Below, one piece after another: positions 51,649 to 64,000 of a DNA stretch of 64,000 bases (its first letter is position 1; each line of letters begins with the position of its first letter). Origin of the DNA: Trichoplax sp. H2 (lineage: Eukaryota; Placozoa; Uniplacotomia; Trichoplacea); contig NOWV01000179.1 of NCBI GenBank assembly GCA_003344405.1, positions 1 through 64,000 of the forward strand, given 5' to 3'. The notes beneath the pieces were generated by a model, which saw nothing but the letters and a program-made list of their open reading frames with translations, was not told the DNA's origin and did no database searches. The translations under genes and the position numbers were made by a program.

Positions 51649-53049
51649 AGTTATTTTTGGGGTAGCCGGTAAAAGTTTGACTGTTTTCAATACACGCAAG
51701 AATGATGTCTAAATTCCTTAAAAGTAGGTAAGTTGCCAATGTGGTGCAGAGATTGCCACGAAAGCTGTCGATGTAAATGGTAGAATACGCATAGTGAGCG
51801 ATTGTACTTAATAGTAAGTAGTCAAGATGACAAGATATGAGAAATTAGGTAGTGATAGAATGGCAGTGGACTACCGTAAAACTATACATATCTATACATC
51901 TAAAATAATAACATCCAACTTTTAGCTTGATTGCTACGTTCCGCGATCGTATGAATGTATCTTAACAATCAAGCCATTTAAAAAGTAGAACATTGCTGGG
52001 ATCTTCTGTATCATTATACCGTATATTATAATGATAAGCGTACAGTATACATCAATAATAAAGAAACCGGATTAAGAAGACTAATGTAAGCGTAGCGAGT
52101 AGGCCACCAACTAGTAATATACACATATAATTTAGCATTCATAAGCAGAACAGGTCAGATCAATACAGCCAATTAAATAGGCATGGTATAGTATCGTATA
52201 CGCGTATGTATCATTCTAGGCGTTCATTTCAGTTCAAAAAGTATAGAATCATCCACATTGGCTTCCAAGCGAGCGGGCTGTAGGCTAGTCCTGATGAAGT
52301 GATTAAAACTTACAGTAGATTAAGTAATACTCAATCTATTTCGATTGTAATCAACTGTAAACTGTTAATTAATCCATTATAATTATCAACAACAGTACAA
52401 GTACATCCGAATCAATAGTCATCTAGCATTGTAGTCATTGACAGTAATGTCGCAAGGAAGTTGGAAAATTACACAAAGTACTCCGCTGTCATGATTGCTT
52501 CCAACCTGCAAAGAGGCTGCAAGATTGCAGTTGAAACTGGTGAGTAAAACGAATCAATCAATAAGCAAGTCTTGAATTAGTCTGCTACGCGTCCCATTTC
52601 ACAAGTTCTATTACAGCAATGTTGTAAAACCTGCAAGACAAGATGGCCGTCTAGGGAAGCTTTAGCCGTCGCTTTCTGCGATCAATATACACTACAGTAC
52701 TGTACTGTATGACAGCACTGCCACTACAGTACAGTATAAACTAGTATAAACTGTTGTGTAATCCGGCCAAGTTCTGTCTGATTCTTGGATATTTTACGGC
52801 CACTTTCCATATGTTCTGTTAATAGAGTACACCTGTTGATGGTTTACTTCGAACCATCACGTACAACTTTCCATCAAAAATATTCACTATTTTTCATTAT
52901 AATCTTCTAATTTGATCGAAATACGCAATTACTATCCTCCATTTCATCAAAGCATCGCGCATATTTTGGCCATTAACTTCCACCATTCGATGCTTTCCGT
53001 ACAGTGTACAGTGTACAGTACATTGTATAGTACTGTACTGTACGTTCTG
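51649..53049. other. intergenic, divergent between BLOC1S5 (-) and an unrecognised locus (+)
   Basis: Mostly AT-rich to about 52.2 kb. A less AT-rich patch at about 52440-52640 includes a short frame ending in a GTGAGT donor near 52541 but no convincing partner exon. GTAC palindromes like those at 11.6 kb occur near 52690-52730 and 53000-53045. Confidence 0.4.
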
Positions 53050-53885
53050 AGCACCGATCAGAGAGTGTACAGACAGCCAGAAGGATTAAGCAACATTTCA
53101 ATTTCCCTTGATGAAAGAAGTTGCACAGAGCTGAACTTGGAAACTCAGAGAAGGATTTTGAATCTTTGGTTCATATGCTTTTCTATATTGGCCATTTCCC
53201 AAGGAAAGACCGAAAATAGACCTATACTAGAGGTCTTATAGGGTAAGGAATAGATTTTTTCACTCTGTTATCAAGAAAAAATACCTAGTTTACATAACGT
53301 CAGCGACACTTGAGTAAGACAACATGGCACGTATCATATTTATACAGTACTATTTGGAGGTGTTGCATCCTGATAGCTATAATTTCTAGTATGACTGCTG
53401 ACTTCTATCTCAGCTATGGATCAGTTGTAATCGTTCAAGACAACTTACATGCTACTCTACAACAACTGGTGCATTCTTACGTCGATTGTAAGCTGCAATA
53501 AATGATGATAAAATTCTGGTATAAAATCTCATCCGTTTTATTTGGGAGAAGATGATTGCAGCATGACCATGCTGATACGAGCAGTTGTGGATCCCAATTA
53601 TCAAACAATTGCAAGATTTGCACAAGATGCTGGGCAGTATACTGTATAGCTAAAGATGGGCAGATAATACTTGGTTTCTCTTCTACAGTAGGCGATTACA
53701 ATTTCTTAGAAAAGATCGTAAATGAGAAAGGTTATGCGTTACATCAGATAGCAAAACATGTTGTTCAAGATGAATATGTGATAAAGTGCGCACATGAGTT
53801 ATATGCATCTTCGGCCGGTAAAGACACTGACTATGTAGTAGCCAGTGCGGATGCAACAACCCGCCAAGTGTTTCTCTGCTCTTAA
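53050..53885 (+). CDS. unrecognised small gene or set of exons
   Basis: Three adjacent open stretches look more protein-like than the flanks: about 53076-53240 (LNLETQRRILNLWFICF, with a hydrophobic segment), 53391-53492 (start MTADFYLSYGSVVIVQDN, then LQQLVHSYVD before a GTAAGC donor) and 53556-53885 (ending in YVVASADATTRQVFLCS and a stop). I do not recognise a family. The third stretch stays open for 110 codons. The intron between the second and third stretches would be about 60-65 bp, but I could not find one splice choice that keeps every phase, so the exact model is open. It may be a fast-evolving gene or a recently broken one. It is embedded downstream of GTAC repeats. Confidence 0.35.
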
Positions 53886-54780
53886 GATATTTCAAGAATC
53901 AAGATTGATTCAGGGACTTCTCCTCTTAAAAGTCTCTAATTAATCCATATCGACTTTTTTCAAGAATCAATATTGATCCATACCAGTTTTATGCATGTTC
54001 ACTTTAAGTTCTTTTCTGCACCTAGATTTCAGACTACCTTATGTTGAGCGGGAAATAGGTTAAAGTAATTTAAAGTAAATGTATTCCTTTAATGTATTAT
54101 CAAAATTAGTAACTCCTGATACGTATTATTAAATTTTTTAACTTATACATGCTTAGATTGGAGGTAAAGTATTGGCAAAGAATAAAAACAAATTTAAAAC
54201 ATTCTCGTCAATTTTTTTATTGGAAATCATTCAAGAGTCATTCAAAAAGTCATATTAATATTAAACTCAAACTACTGTACGTTTGATGACATTGAATTTC
54301 GGAGTATACTAAACTACAGACTGCTAAAAGAAAGAGGGATATAAAACTCGTTGACTGAACAGGTATTTGGGAGGCTTAGTAAATAATTAGAATTAATTAA
54401 TTATATACGGACACATGAGGCCTAATAAACAGTTACATAGTCTGCAAGCTTAGTGTAAAATGCTCGGAAGCGGATGATGTAGTATCGTTTTTGTAGAAGG
54501 TTGTACTTTACTCTGAGCAATGATATACTTTTTAATACAGATAGCAATCTGAATTTTAAGCTCTGTGATCTGATCTCAGTCTATTGTAGAAATTTTATTA
54601 TCCAACATGTGCTATACTGAGTTAGTACTCGTTTAATATATTCCTACATATACCTATAAGTATATTATATACTATATACGTAGCTAACTGTCGAATAAAT
54701 AAATGCTACTCTTTAGATTATCAACAACGAAATGTGCTATCCCATGACGAAGATACACATTGAACTATTTTATATAACTG
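53886..54780. other. intergenic, 5' flank of ADAT2
   Basis: About 0.9 kb. Near 53886-53965 the words TTTCAAGAATCAAGATTGAT and TTCAAGAATCAATATTGAT form a short imperfect direct repeat. No exon was seen. Confidence 0.45.
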
Positions 54781-56643
<1,863 letters not shown>

Positions 56644-57856
56644 TTTGTATCATACTAAGCAGTTATCAGCATGCTACATAACAGACTTCATAAAGTTTCA
56701 GATTTGCCTATATTAATTCCAAATCATTAGCCAAATTTACAGTAATCCAATTTCAACATTAATAAATTTTTCAATGCTAAGACCTATTAAAGGTTGTGTA
56801 ACGATTCTTTTAGCTCCAAATCCGAAGATTAAGACCTCTAGATCTTCTGCGCCAAAGATATAATAACGATACTCAAAATATCAAGTGCCGCCGAAGTTAT
56901 CCTCTTACCCTAGCCGCTTATATTTTTAAAGGCTAATCATAATTTTGACTAGACCAAGGTCATCTGCAAGATTTTATGATGAGAGTTTAACATATAAATA
57001 TTATATATATATATATAATAAATCTAAAGTTTATCAATTCTAATAAAATTCCATTCACCAGAAGCCATAAATGACAACTTAATGTGTTAATAGTTTGAAA
57101 ATACGTTGAAAGTGTAGCGCAAGATGCGTTAAATTCGAGTCTAACATTATTCATTAATTCTACATACTGGTCAGCTTAAGTAGCGAAGCATTAACTTTCA
57201 TTAAGATTCATATTACTAAGCGGAATCACCGGTGTTAATTTGGTAACGCATTTTAGAGAGTTGTTATCAAAATTTACCATTATAATACTTTAAAAAGCCA
57301 CAAAATATAGCTGAAAATTAAGTTGTTTGGTATAGCTGTCAGTATGTATGGATGAATTAGACTGGGTCAATTTTTATGCAAGCATGAATAAATATAAAAA
57401 AAGTAATGTTTACTGAAACACGAACTAGCTGTTGTGTCTGCATTACTAGTAGTCAACCGTGGATGTATTTTAGAAGTTAATGATATAACAGTCTGTATTC
57501 TGATGTAATCGTAGATCAGAAAGACAGTAAATTATATCGAACATATCAAGTATAGAGGAAAAGAGTAGTGCCTGTTGACTATTCACTATTTTGGTTCATG
57601 ATATTCTGTTAGTCGATACTGCAAGACTACAATGTAATTGATGTTGCTATACCCATAGAAATTAATATTAGTACACTGCAGTGGATGATGACAAATCAGA
57701 AATACAGTACAGCAATTCTATACTGACACAATGTACTTAGTCAAAGAATTACATAGACTATAAGTTAATCTTATTAATAATAAGAATTGAAATTTTTGAC
57801 AGTGAACCATAAGAATAGGTATAAATTGGCTACATAGTATAATAATAAAGATATCT
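56644..57856. other. convergent intergenic region between ADAT2 (+) and SCOC (-)
   Basis: About 1.2 kb of 3' flanks. It contains a short (TA)n run at about 57001-57018. No further gene was seen. Confidence 0.5.
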
Positions 57857-58345
57857 TCAAGGTCGTTTAATCGTAGGAGATTTAACATGTTTTGATGTAC
57901 CAGATTTTCGAAAAACATTCGAGGCTGCCATTAGATTATCTATATATTGTCCTAAGACTTGATTTTCAGATTTTAACTTTGCATTCTCTTCTTTAACATT
58001 GTCAACACGCTGTGATAAATCATCTAGAGTGTGCTGCAATTCTAGTACCTCAGCAATTAGTCGCAATTTATCATCTTCTTCCTCCTTGTCCTGATTATCG
58101 CTCTTTTCTTGAATATCATCATCTTGAATTGAATCATCATCTTGAACATTGGTCTCTTGAACAACATCGTCACTAGTAGTAGTAGCATTATTGTCTCTAT
58201 TATTAGGTGACGGTGTGTTATTTTCTTCATTGACAGCAACATGACTGCTTGATAATGGAACATCCTGAAGATCTTCCTGATTTATGTCATCACTAAAGGG
58301 ATTCGTCGCATCATCGAAAACTTCTTCGTTCTCCATGTTTTGCAT
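57857..58345 (-). CDS. SCOC: SCOC, short coiled-coil protein, intronless
   Basis: Golgi-associated coiled-coil protein that binds Arl1/Arl3-type GTPases and FEZ/UNC-76 proteins, with roles in autophagy and axonal transport (UNC-69 in C. elegans). It is a single open exon of 162 residues. Residues 1 to about 90 are acidic, disordered and not conserved. The C-terminal half carries the family block [15 protein letters not shown], then [19 protein letters not shown], then [11 protein letters not shown] and a short basic tail. The match to SCOC in the coiled coil is nearly residue for residue. Met at 58345 is used. Met4 at 58336 is an alternative. It is divergent from SPAG1 with about 333 bp between start codons. 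Confidence 0.93.
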   Translation of the reverse strand: MQNMENEEVFDDATNPFSDDINQEDLQDVPLSSSHVAVNEENNTPSPNNRDNNATTTSDDVVQETNVQDDDSIQDDDIQEKSDNQDKEEEDDKLRLIAEVLELQHTLDDLSQRVDNVKEENAKLKSENQVLGQYIDNLMAASNVFRKSGTSKHVKSPTIKRP

Positions 58346-58678
58346 TCAACTGGCGATCAGTTTTGGGCTAAAACATACGTACCTCAAGCGCAGGACCTTC
58401 TCAATGCAGCCTATAAGCATGCGCGAGCTTTCTCATACGGTACAGTCAGTGCAATGCGGTAAGGTAACTTGCAGACAACGGAACTATACTCTACCATCCA
58501 GTACTGCATAGCTACAGGTACACTATGACCATTTACGCTAGAACAGCAGACTTTATGCGTGGATATCCACTATAGTGTTTTTTGAACGGGACTTGGCGGC
58601 TAAGTAAAAGCGTTTAGGAACTATTTTAACCGGTTGCAGTTGGATTTTATTACTGATTGACGATTAGTACTGAAAGTC
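58346..58678. promoter_or_regulatory. probable bidirectional promoter SCOC / SPAG1
   Basis: 333 bp separate the two divergent start codons. The segment is less AT-rich than typical intergenic DNA here and includes GC-containing patches such as CATGCGCGAGC and GAACGGGACTTGGCGG. No motif can be assigned with confidence. The call rests on geometry and composition. Confidence 0.5.
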
Positions 58679-61600
58679 ATGGAAGGCTACGGTAGAGATT
58701 ATGCAAAAAACTCCAATATTCCAGTTGAGCATTTAGATTATTCTTATATCAAAAATTGCAACAATGCTAAAGAGCTGGAAAAGATTATAAAAGTCCTACG
58801 GTAAATGCATGATGGTTTCACTTTGGATATTGCGCTTTCGTCATTGCTTGACCATAATTTGATGATTCGATATTATACATTCATGATGTCTCTCTCAACT
58901 ACATAGATCGGGAGATGAAGGTTTATATCCAGATTTAATTGAATTTGCTGAAAAGAAACTAGAAACCGTTAATCCTAAAAGGTCTGAAAGATTACAAAAA
59001 TCATGTAGTTCAGCTCCACCGCAGTTGCTATGGTTACATGAAAGAAAGTTAAGCAACTAGCGGTTGGATAAAGTTATTAACTATCGCCAATTTTCCATCT
59101 TAATCTCATTTTATTCCATTTTCTTCTTGTGTTATTGATTAAAAATGCTTCAATAATGGTTATAGCTGAGCTAATTGCAGATATTTTTGTTTTTTCTTGC
59201 CTTAAATTGGTAATATTTTCAATGTAGTAAAATGCTATGGAAAGAGAAACCTGCTGTTAAAACGTCTCAACTAGAGAAGAATCAACGTGATACACTCATT
59301 CAAGATATGGAAGAATGGATGACTTCAATAGCAGCAACAGATGATCACTTAAAATCCAAGTCTATGTCAAAGGAAGCGTTTGATGATGTACCCGCAGTAA
59401 GAAGCTCTGGTGATCGCTCAAACATTGATTTGGTTGGTTGATACTAGTAAATAAAATAAAATAAATAAATGATAGCGAAAAGGTCAAGATGCTGTGTGAT
59501 CAGATTTGCTTAGCCATACAGTACTTGACCTAAAGGCATCATTTTCTCTCTAGTAACTAATCCCATGTAAATTACTTTAAACATTAGTCAAATAAGAAGG
59601 ATGCAGATGCCAGTCTTAAGAAAAGTGATAACAATGCCGGGAAACCTCCTGCACCAAGGAGTTATTCTGAATGGGATAAGTAAGCGTCATGTAAAATGGG
59701 AGTTAATTATATCGTGTTAAATAGCCAAATTTATTAAATATAATCTAATTCAATATAGAATAAATATTGATGAGGAGTTGGCTAAGGTCGGTAACGATAA
59801 TAAGGACACAAAATCGGTGAGAAAGCCTACAGGTAGTAAAAACGAACTGAAAGAATTACAGCAACAAGTAAACAAAGAAGGCGAGTTACGGAAATTATCA
59901 TACTTATAATTATAGAATTATTTAAGCTTTTAACATATCGAATTTCTAAATCCATGTATTGTGCCTTCTTTTATACTTAAATTTTATGCAGGATTAGATG
60001 ATAATGAGCTGATAATGAAGGCCAATAGGGAAAAGGATAAAGGAAATGAAGTACGTACATACAGTAACTTAGGCATATTAACGTGATATTATCCAGCAGT
60101 ATGATATATCCGGTATACTTATTTCTATTCAGGTTTCAATGTATGTTTTATAGATTAATTCTTATGTACATATCTTAATATTACAGGCTTTTAAAGCAGG
60201 AGATTATAATGAAGCTATCGTATATTATGATAGGAGTATATCTCTTATTCCAACTGCTGCTGCTTATAATAATCGAGCATTGGCAGGTCAGCCTCGCTGT
60301 TTAGACATATTAGAAATTTAAAAGTTCTTAAATTGTGATTTCTTGACTTTTCTATGTAGCATTGCGAATGAAGGACTATGTTAAAACAATTGAAGATTGT
60401 ACGAAGGTAATAGAGATGGAGCCACGTAACTCTAAGGGTAGGTGATTCAATCGAAAATATAAATCAGTGCTATTATATACTTTAATTAATTTTCATTATA
60501 TTCCTTACGGATAGCGTATTTGCGTCGAGGTATTGCAAAGAAGGAAAGGAAAGAACTGAAAAGTGCAAAACTAGACTTTGAAACTGTTCTAACATTTGAT
60601 CCCGAAAATAAAAAAGCTATGGTATGCGAACTATAGTAAATATACTAAATTATTAACTGCTATTAGCTGTTGTACTCGTATTATAATCACCGTTAGTTTA
60701 GTAGGTACTATATTTATTGATAACATACTGTAATACTGAGTTAACGCGCATTAACGGAAAGTCTAATTTATTATAGGAACTACTAAAAGACTTAAAAGAT
60801 GAAAGTTCTAAGGAACAATCCAATACTGAAAATGAAGCCGATATTAATTCTAAGCCTAAAGAAAAAAAAAAGGGTCGCCGTATGGTAATAACAGAAGTCA
60901 ATGAAGATACAGAATACTCTGACACAATTAACTTACGAAATGAGGAAAAATCACAAACTGATGATGTCAAATCTAGTATTCAATCAGCTGGTGATTCACT
61001 AACAAATCATACCACAGACGATAAACAGGAATCTGATTCACCTATAATTATAAACGAAAATGCGATCCCCCCTAAATCAGAGGTTATTGACGAAGGGATT
61101 ACATCTACTATAACAAAAATCACTAGCGAGAGTACGGAACTAAGTGCTATGGAAAATGATAAATCTCAGGATCCCATTATCACACCAGAGCCTAATTACA
61201 CGCCCACAGTGGCAGTTCAGCCAGAACCAGAAATACCAGAGGGAATTCTTACTATTAAAGACGAGGGAAATTTACTCTATAAAAACGGCCAATACGGAGA
61301 GGCATTGAAAAAGTACTCTCTAGCAATTGATTTACTTAAAAAAGGTTAGCAAGATCAATGTTATACTATTTAAAATATGTGTTATTAAATATAAAATTGT
61401 ATCATAACGATTGAATGAAATCTTTATCTAGAAACAAGGGTAAATCAAACTGCACTAGCATCGTTATTGAACAATAGAGCTGCGTGCCACCATCGTATTG
61501 GAGACTGTCGAAATTGTATTATTGACTGTTCGGAATCTCTCGATATTATACCGAATGCAATTAAGCCATTGATGAGAAGAGCAGCTTCTTACGAAATCCT

Positions 61601-63899
61601 TGAAAAGTAGTAAAAATGATTATAAAGCGTATTTATGCCTTAAACTATTTTTTACAATATGATCTTATCATATATTGAATATAGATATCGTAAGGCATTT
61701 CTGGACTATAGATCCGTAAATGTAATTGATAGGAGCAACAAAAATGCTTCAGATGGTATTTCAAGGTTAGCTGTCACAAAAATAATAATCTATTTTTCAA
61801 TTGAGCAAATTTATGAATTGCCCGATGACTAGTATTTCTTGACTTTATTTTAGAGTGTCACGTGCGTTACGTAACATCGATGGGCCTAAATGGCGTGATA
61901 TAATTGACGGTAATATTTCCTCCAGTGTTGAAGAAAACACAGGCAAAGCCAAAATTACCAATAATGAGATTCCTTCACCTAAATCCGATTCAAATTACAC
62001 AGAGGAATATTATATTCAAATGAAAGAAAAAGGAAATTCCTACGTAAAAAAGGTTGTGAAATAGTACGGATTGGGTTCTAACTACTTCTTTATATAATGC
62101 ACAGCATATTTTATTTAAGCATAATAATGGTACTTTAGTTACATTGGCATCTGTCAATAACTGGGATCTTTATATGTTAGGGAAATTATGAGGAGGCTAT
62201 TAAGTCATATACACAATGTATATTAGTACGTCCAAATGAGGTGGCACCTTATACAAATAGAGCTCTTTGCTATCTAAAAACGAGCCAAGCCGCTCTGGCT
62301 GAAGCGGATACTGAAACGGCTTTAAAGGTCGATCCTTCGAATGTAAAAGCATTATTCAGACGAGCTTTATCGAGAATTGTACGTATGGGTAATCTAAACC
62401 GCTCGTGATACTTACGAGTATATGAGTACTTATCGCAAGTTTCTTTGTACTGATGATGTATTGCTAGATCTGCTGATAAATATCACTCCGTATACAATAT
62501 AATTTAATATACACGTATGCTTACAAATTTTAAAGGCTTTGGAAAATTATAAAGAGGGAATTCGCGACTTAAATTTGTTATTAAAGATTGAACCATCGAA
62601 TGTAGCTGCTAGGAAAGAGCTAGACAAGGCGAAGCAGAAATGGCTGAAGGTAACTCATTTTAAGTGAATTGTTCACTTTTCGCTTCTGACGTAGGTAGAG
62701 TACTAGAAAGTTTCTATACCTTAAAATCGCCCAACTTAGGAAATGCATAATTCAAGTCAAAATGAAAATTCTACCTCTAATAAAAAAACAACGGAAAATA
62801 TATCTACAAAAAATAAAGAAACTACAGATAAAGTAAGCAATAAGCAACAGAACATACCACGAAAACGAATGCAAATAGAAGAAATAAATGAAGATGAAGT
62901 AAGTTTAAACGCACTAGTATTCTCAATTTTTATGTCATCCTGCTGTAAGTAGTCCTTGCCCGCTTGATATGATACTGTCAATAATGCCATTTATTAGGAT
63001 GAGGTGGTTCCTACGGAAGTTTTAAGCGAGCCGACGAAATTTGACACACACCGATTTAAGAATTCTGCGAAAGATCGTACGAAGGATAAAGATTATAAAA
63101 ATCAGAGTTTCAAATCTAATCAGCAAGTTCCAACCCATCAAGAAAAGCACGAATTAAGATCGGTATTAGACGCATTTCTAGTTCTTGAAACTGTCTGCGT
63201 GCAACATTTATACAATTTAATTAAATTTTTTTTTTGTTTGCACATTTTACTTTTAAACATCCTATGTAATACCTAATTCAAACAAAAATTTCTTATAGGG
63301 CAATCCATATGAATTCCTCAAGGCATGGGAGACAGTTCGCAAGACAACGAATTCAACAGTTGATTACGCTAGATTGCTTAGGCAGATATCCCCTAGCTCT
63401 CTTGTTAAGGGTAATTAATCTACTTAATGATAAAATGCATCAATAATCTCATTTAATCTAAGATGAAGTTAACAGGGGGAATTTCATTTGTAGTTATTAG
63501 CAACGGTCTTGAAGCAGATACACTTGTGTCAATCATAAAAACTTTATTAGAACAATTTAAAGATAGTAACGGTAAGTACTCGGAAAATATACTTAATGAA
63601 AGTTTTTAGTTTCTAACACATAATTTATCCTTTGCATAAGATGATATCTTAACTTCGTACGAAATTCTGAAGTACCTCTCGAAAGTTCCAAGATTCGAAA
63701 TGTCACTACTTTTTCTCAGTGCCTCTGAGAAGCTAAGTAAGTTAACCAGAATTTCGTAAACAACTTTAGAGTTTAACTAACACAGTGTAATCCAACACTT
63801 TCAGATATTAAGCAAGCCTTTAATAACATAGTAATGGCTAATCACCCTAAAGTAAAGACCGAAGACCTGACTGCTCTACGGGCCTTATACAAAGTATAA
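58679..63899 (+). CDS. SPAG1: SPAG1, dynein-arm assembly co-chaperone with TPR and RPAP3_C domains, complete
   Basis: Cytoplasmic HSP90/HSP70 co-chaperone (R2TP-like) needed to preassemble axonemal dynein arms. The 21 exons end at 58800, 58981, 59396, 59679, 59832, 60050, 60286, 60437, 60621, 61344, 61606, 61765, 62052, 62378, 62649, 62898, 63162, 63410, 63571, 63736 and 63899. They start at 58679, 58907, 59228, 59588, 59759, 59992, 60187, 60360, 60515, 60777, 61432, 61685, 61854, 62181, 62536, 62740, 62998, 63299, 63494, 63641 and 63805. All phases join, giving 971 residues (human 926). N-terminal block IPVEHLDYSYIKNC, then RSYSEWDK; TPR module 1 about 190-292; TPR module 2 about 460-567; TPR module 3 about 620-737; RPAP3_C-type domain about 846-971 (NPYEFLKAWETV...TALRALYKV). 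After TPR modules 1 and 3 sit paired motifs RRMVITEVNEDTE and MQIEEINEDE. The donors of exons 2 and 5 are the least certain. Confidence 0.93.
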
Positions 63900-64000
63900 T
63901 TTTTCTTTTATAGAACATAATAATTTAAGAGGTATATTTGATATCATATATCATATATGTGATATACATTATAACTTAATCTGTATAAAGAGCACTCCAT
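63900..64000. other. SPAG1 3' flank
   Basis: Only 101 bp to the window edge. AT-rich, no further feature. Confidence 0.6.

Noticed and set aside
52912-53049. Start of the 109-residue frame at 52912 as a gene start
   Set aside because: Its first half runs through GTAC simple repeats (Tyr-Ser-Thr). Only the part after about 53076 looks protein-like.
53391-53420. Similarity of MTADFYLSYGS to the N-terminus of MAGOH
   Set aside because: Only a handful of residues resemble MAGOH (SDFYLRYYVG). The following sequence does not match at all, so it is chance.

Overview
This is an animal nuclear genome window: strongly AT-rich, with short introns (often 60-250 bp) bounded by GT/AG and with clear metazoan orthologues (TRAPPC9, AIG1/ADTRP family, BLOC1S5, ADAT2, SCOC, SPAG1). 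Three runs of exactly 20 N mark scaffold joins. Gene content, base composition and intron size suggest an early-branching animal, most likely a placozoan such as Trichoplax. That is an inference, not something the sequence proves. All gene models were built by hand from splice signals, reading phase and recalled family conservation.

Layout: 1-5.3 kb is mostly non-coding, with one orphan GPCR exon on the minus strand and a 0.52-kb sequence present on both sides of a gap. 5.3-10.6 kb (-) is a complete 11-exon TRAPPC9. 10.9-13.1 kb is a field of minisatellites and GTAC-type palindromes. 12.4-25.0 kb (+) holds three tandem AIG1/ADTRP-type genes. The first of these has three alternative-looking first exons in front of one set of downstream exons. 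28.1-32.0 kb (-) is one giant exon with about 17 Kazal domains. 32-50.3 kb is a gene-poor stretch with degenerate local repeats, a clean 85-bp tandem repeat and two gaps that look like a resolved indel haplotype. 50.3-51.6 kb (-) is BLOC1S5. 53.0-53.9 kb (+) is an unrecognised locus. 54.8-56.6 kb (+) is ADAT2. 57.9-58.3 kb (-) is SCOC, head-to-head with SPAG1 (58.7-63.9 kb, +), which is complete in 21 exons.

The most unusual points are: (i) three diverged but intact first exons for one AIG1-like gene, each carrying the catalytic threonine; (ii) an ADAT2 intron with a U12-type donor and branch site that appears to need a non-AG 3' splice site; (iii) a second U12-type intron in TRAPPC9; (iv) Kazal domains in which predicted disulphide partners have been lost together. 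No operon-like logic is expected. TRAPPC9, BLOC1S5 and SCOC all belong to membrane-trafficking pathways, but their proximity is probably chance.
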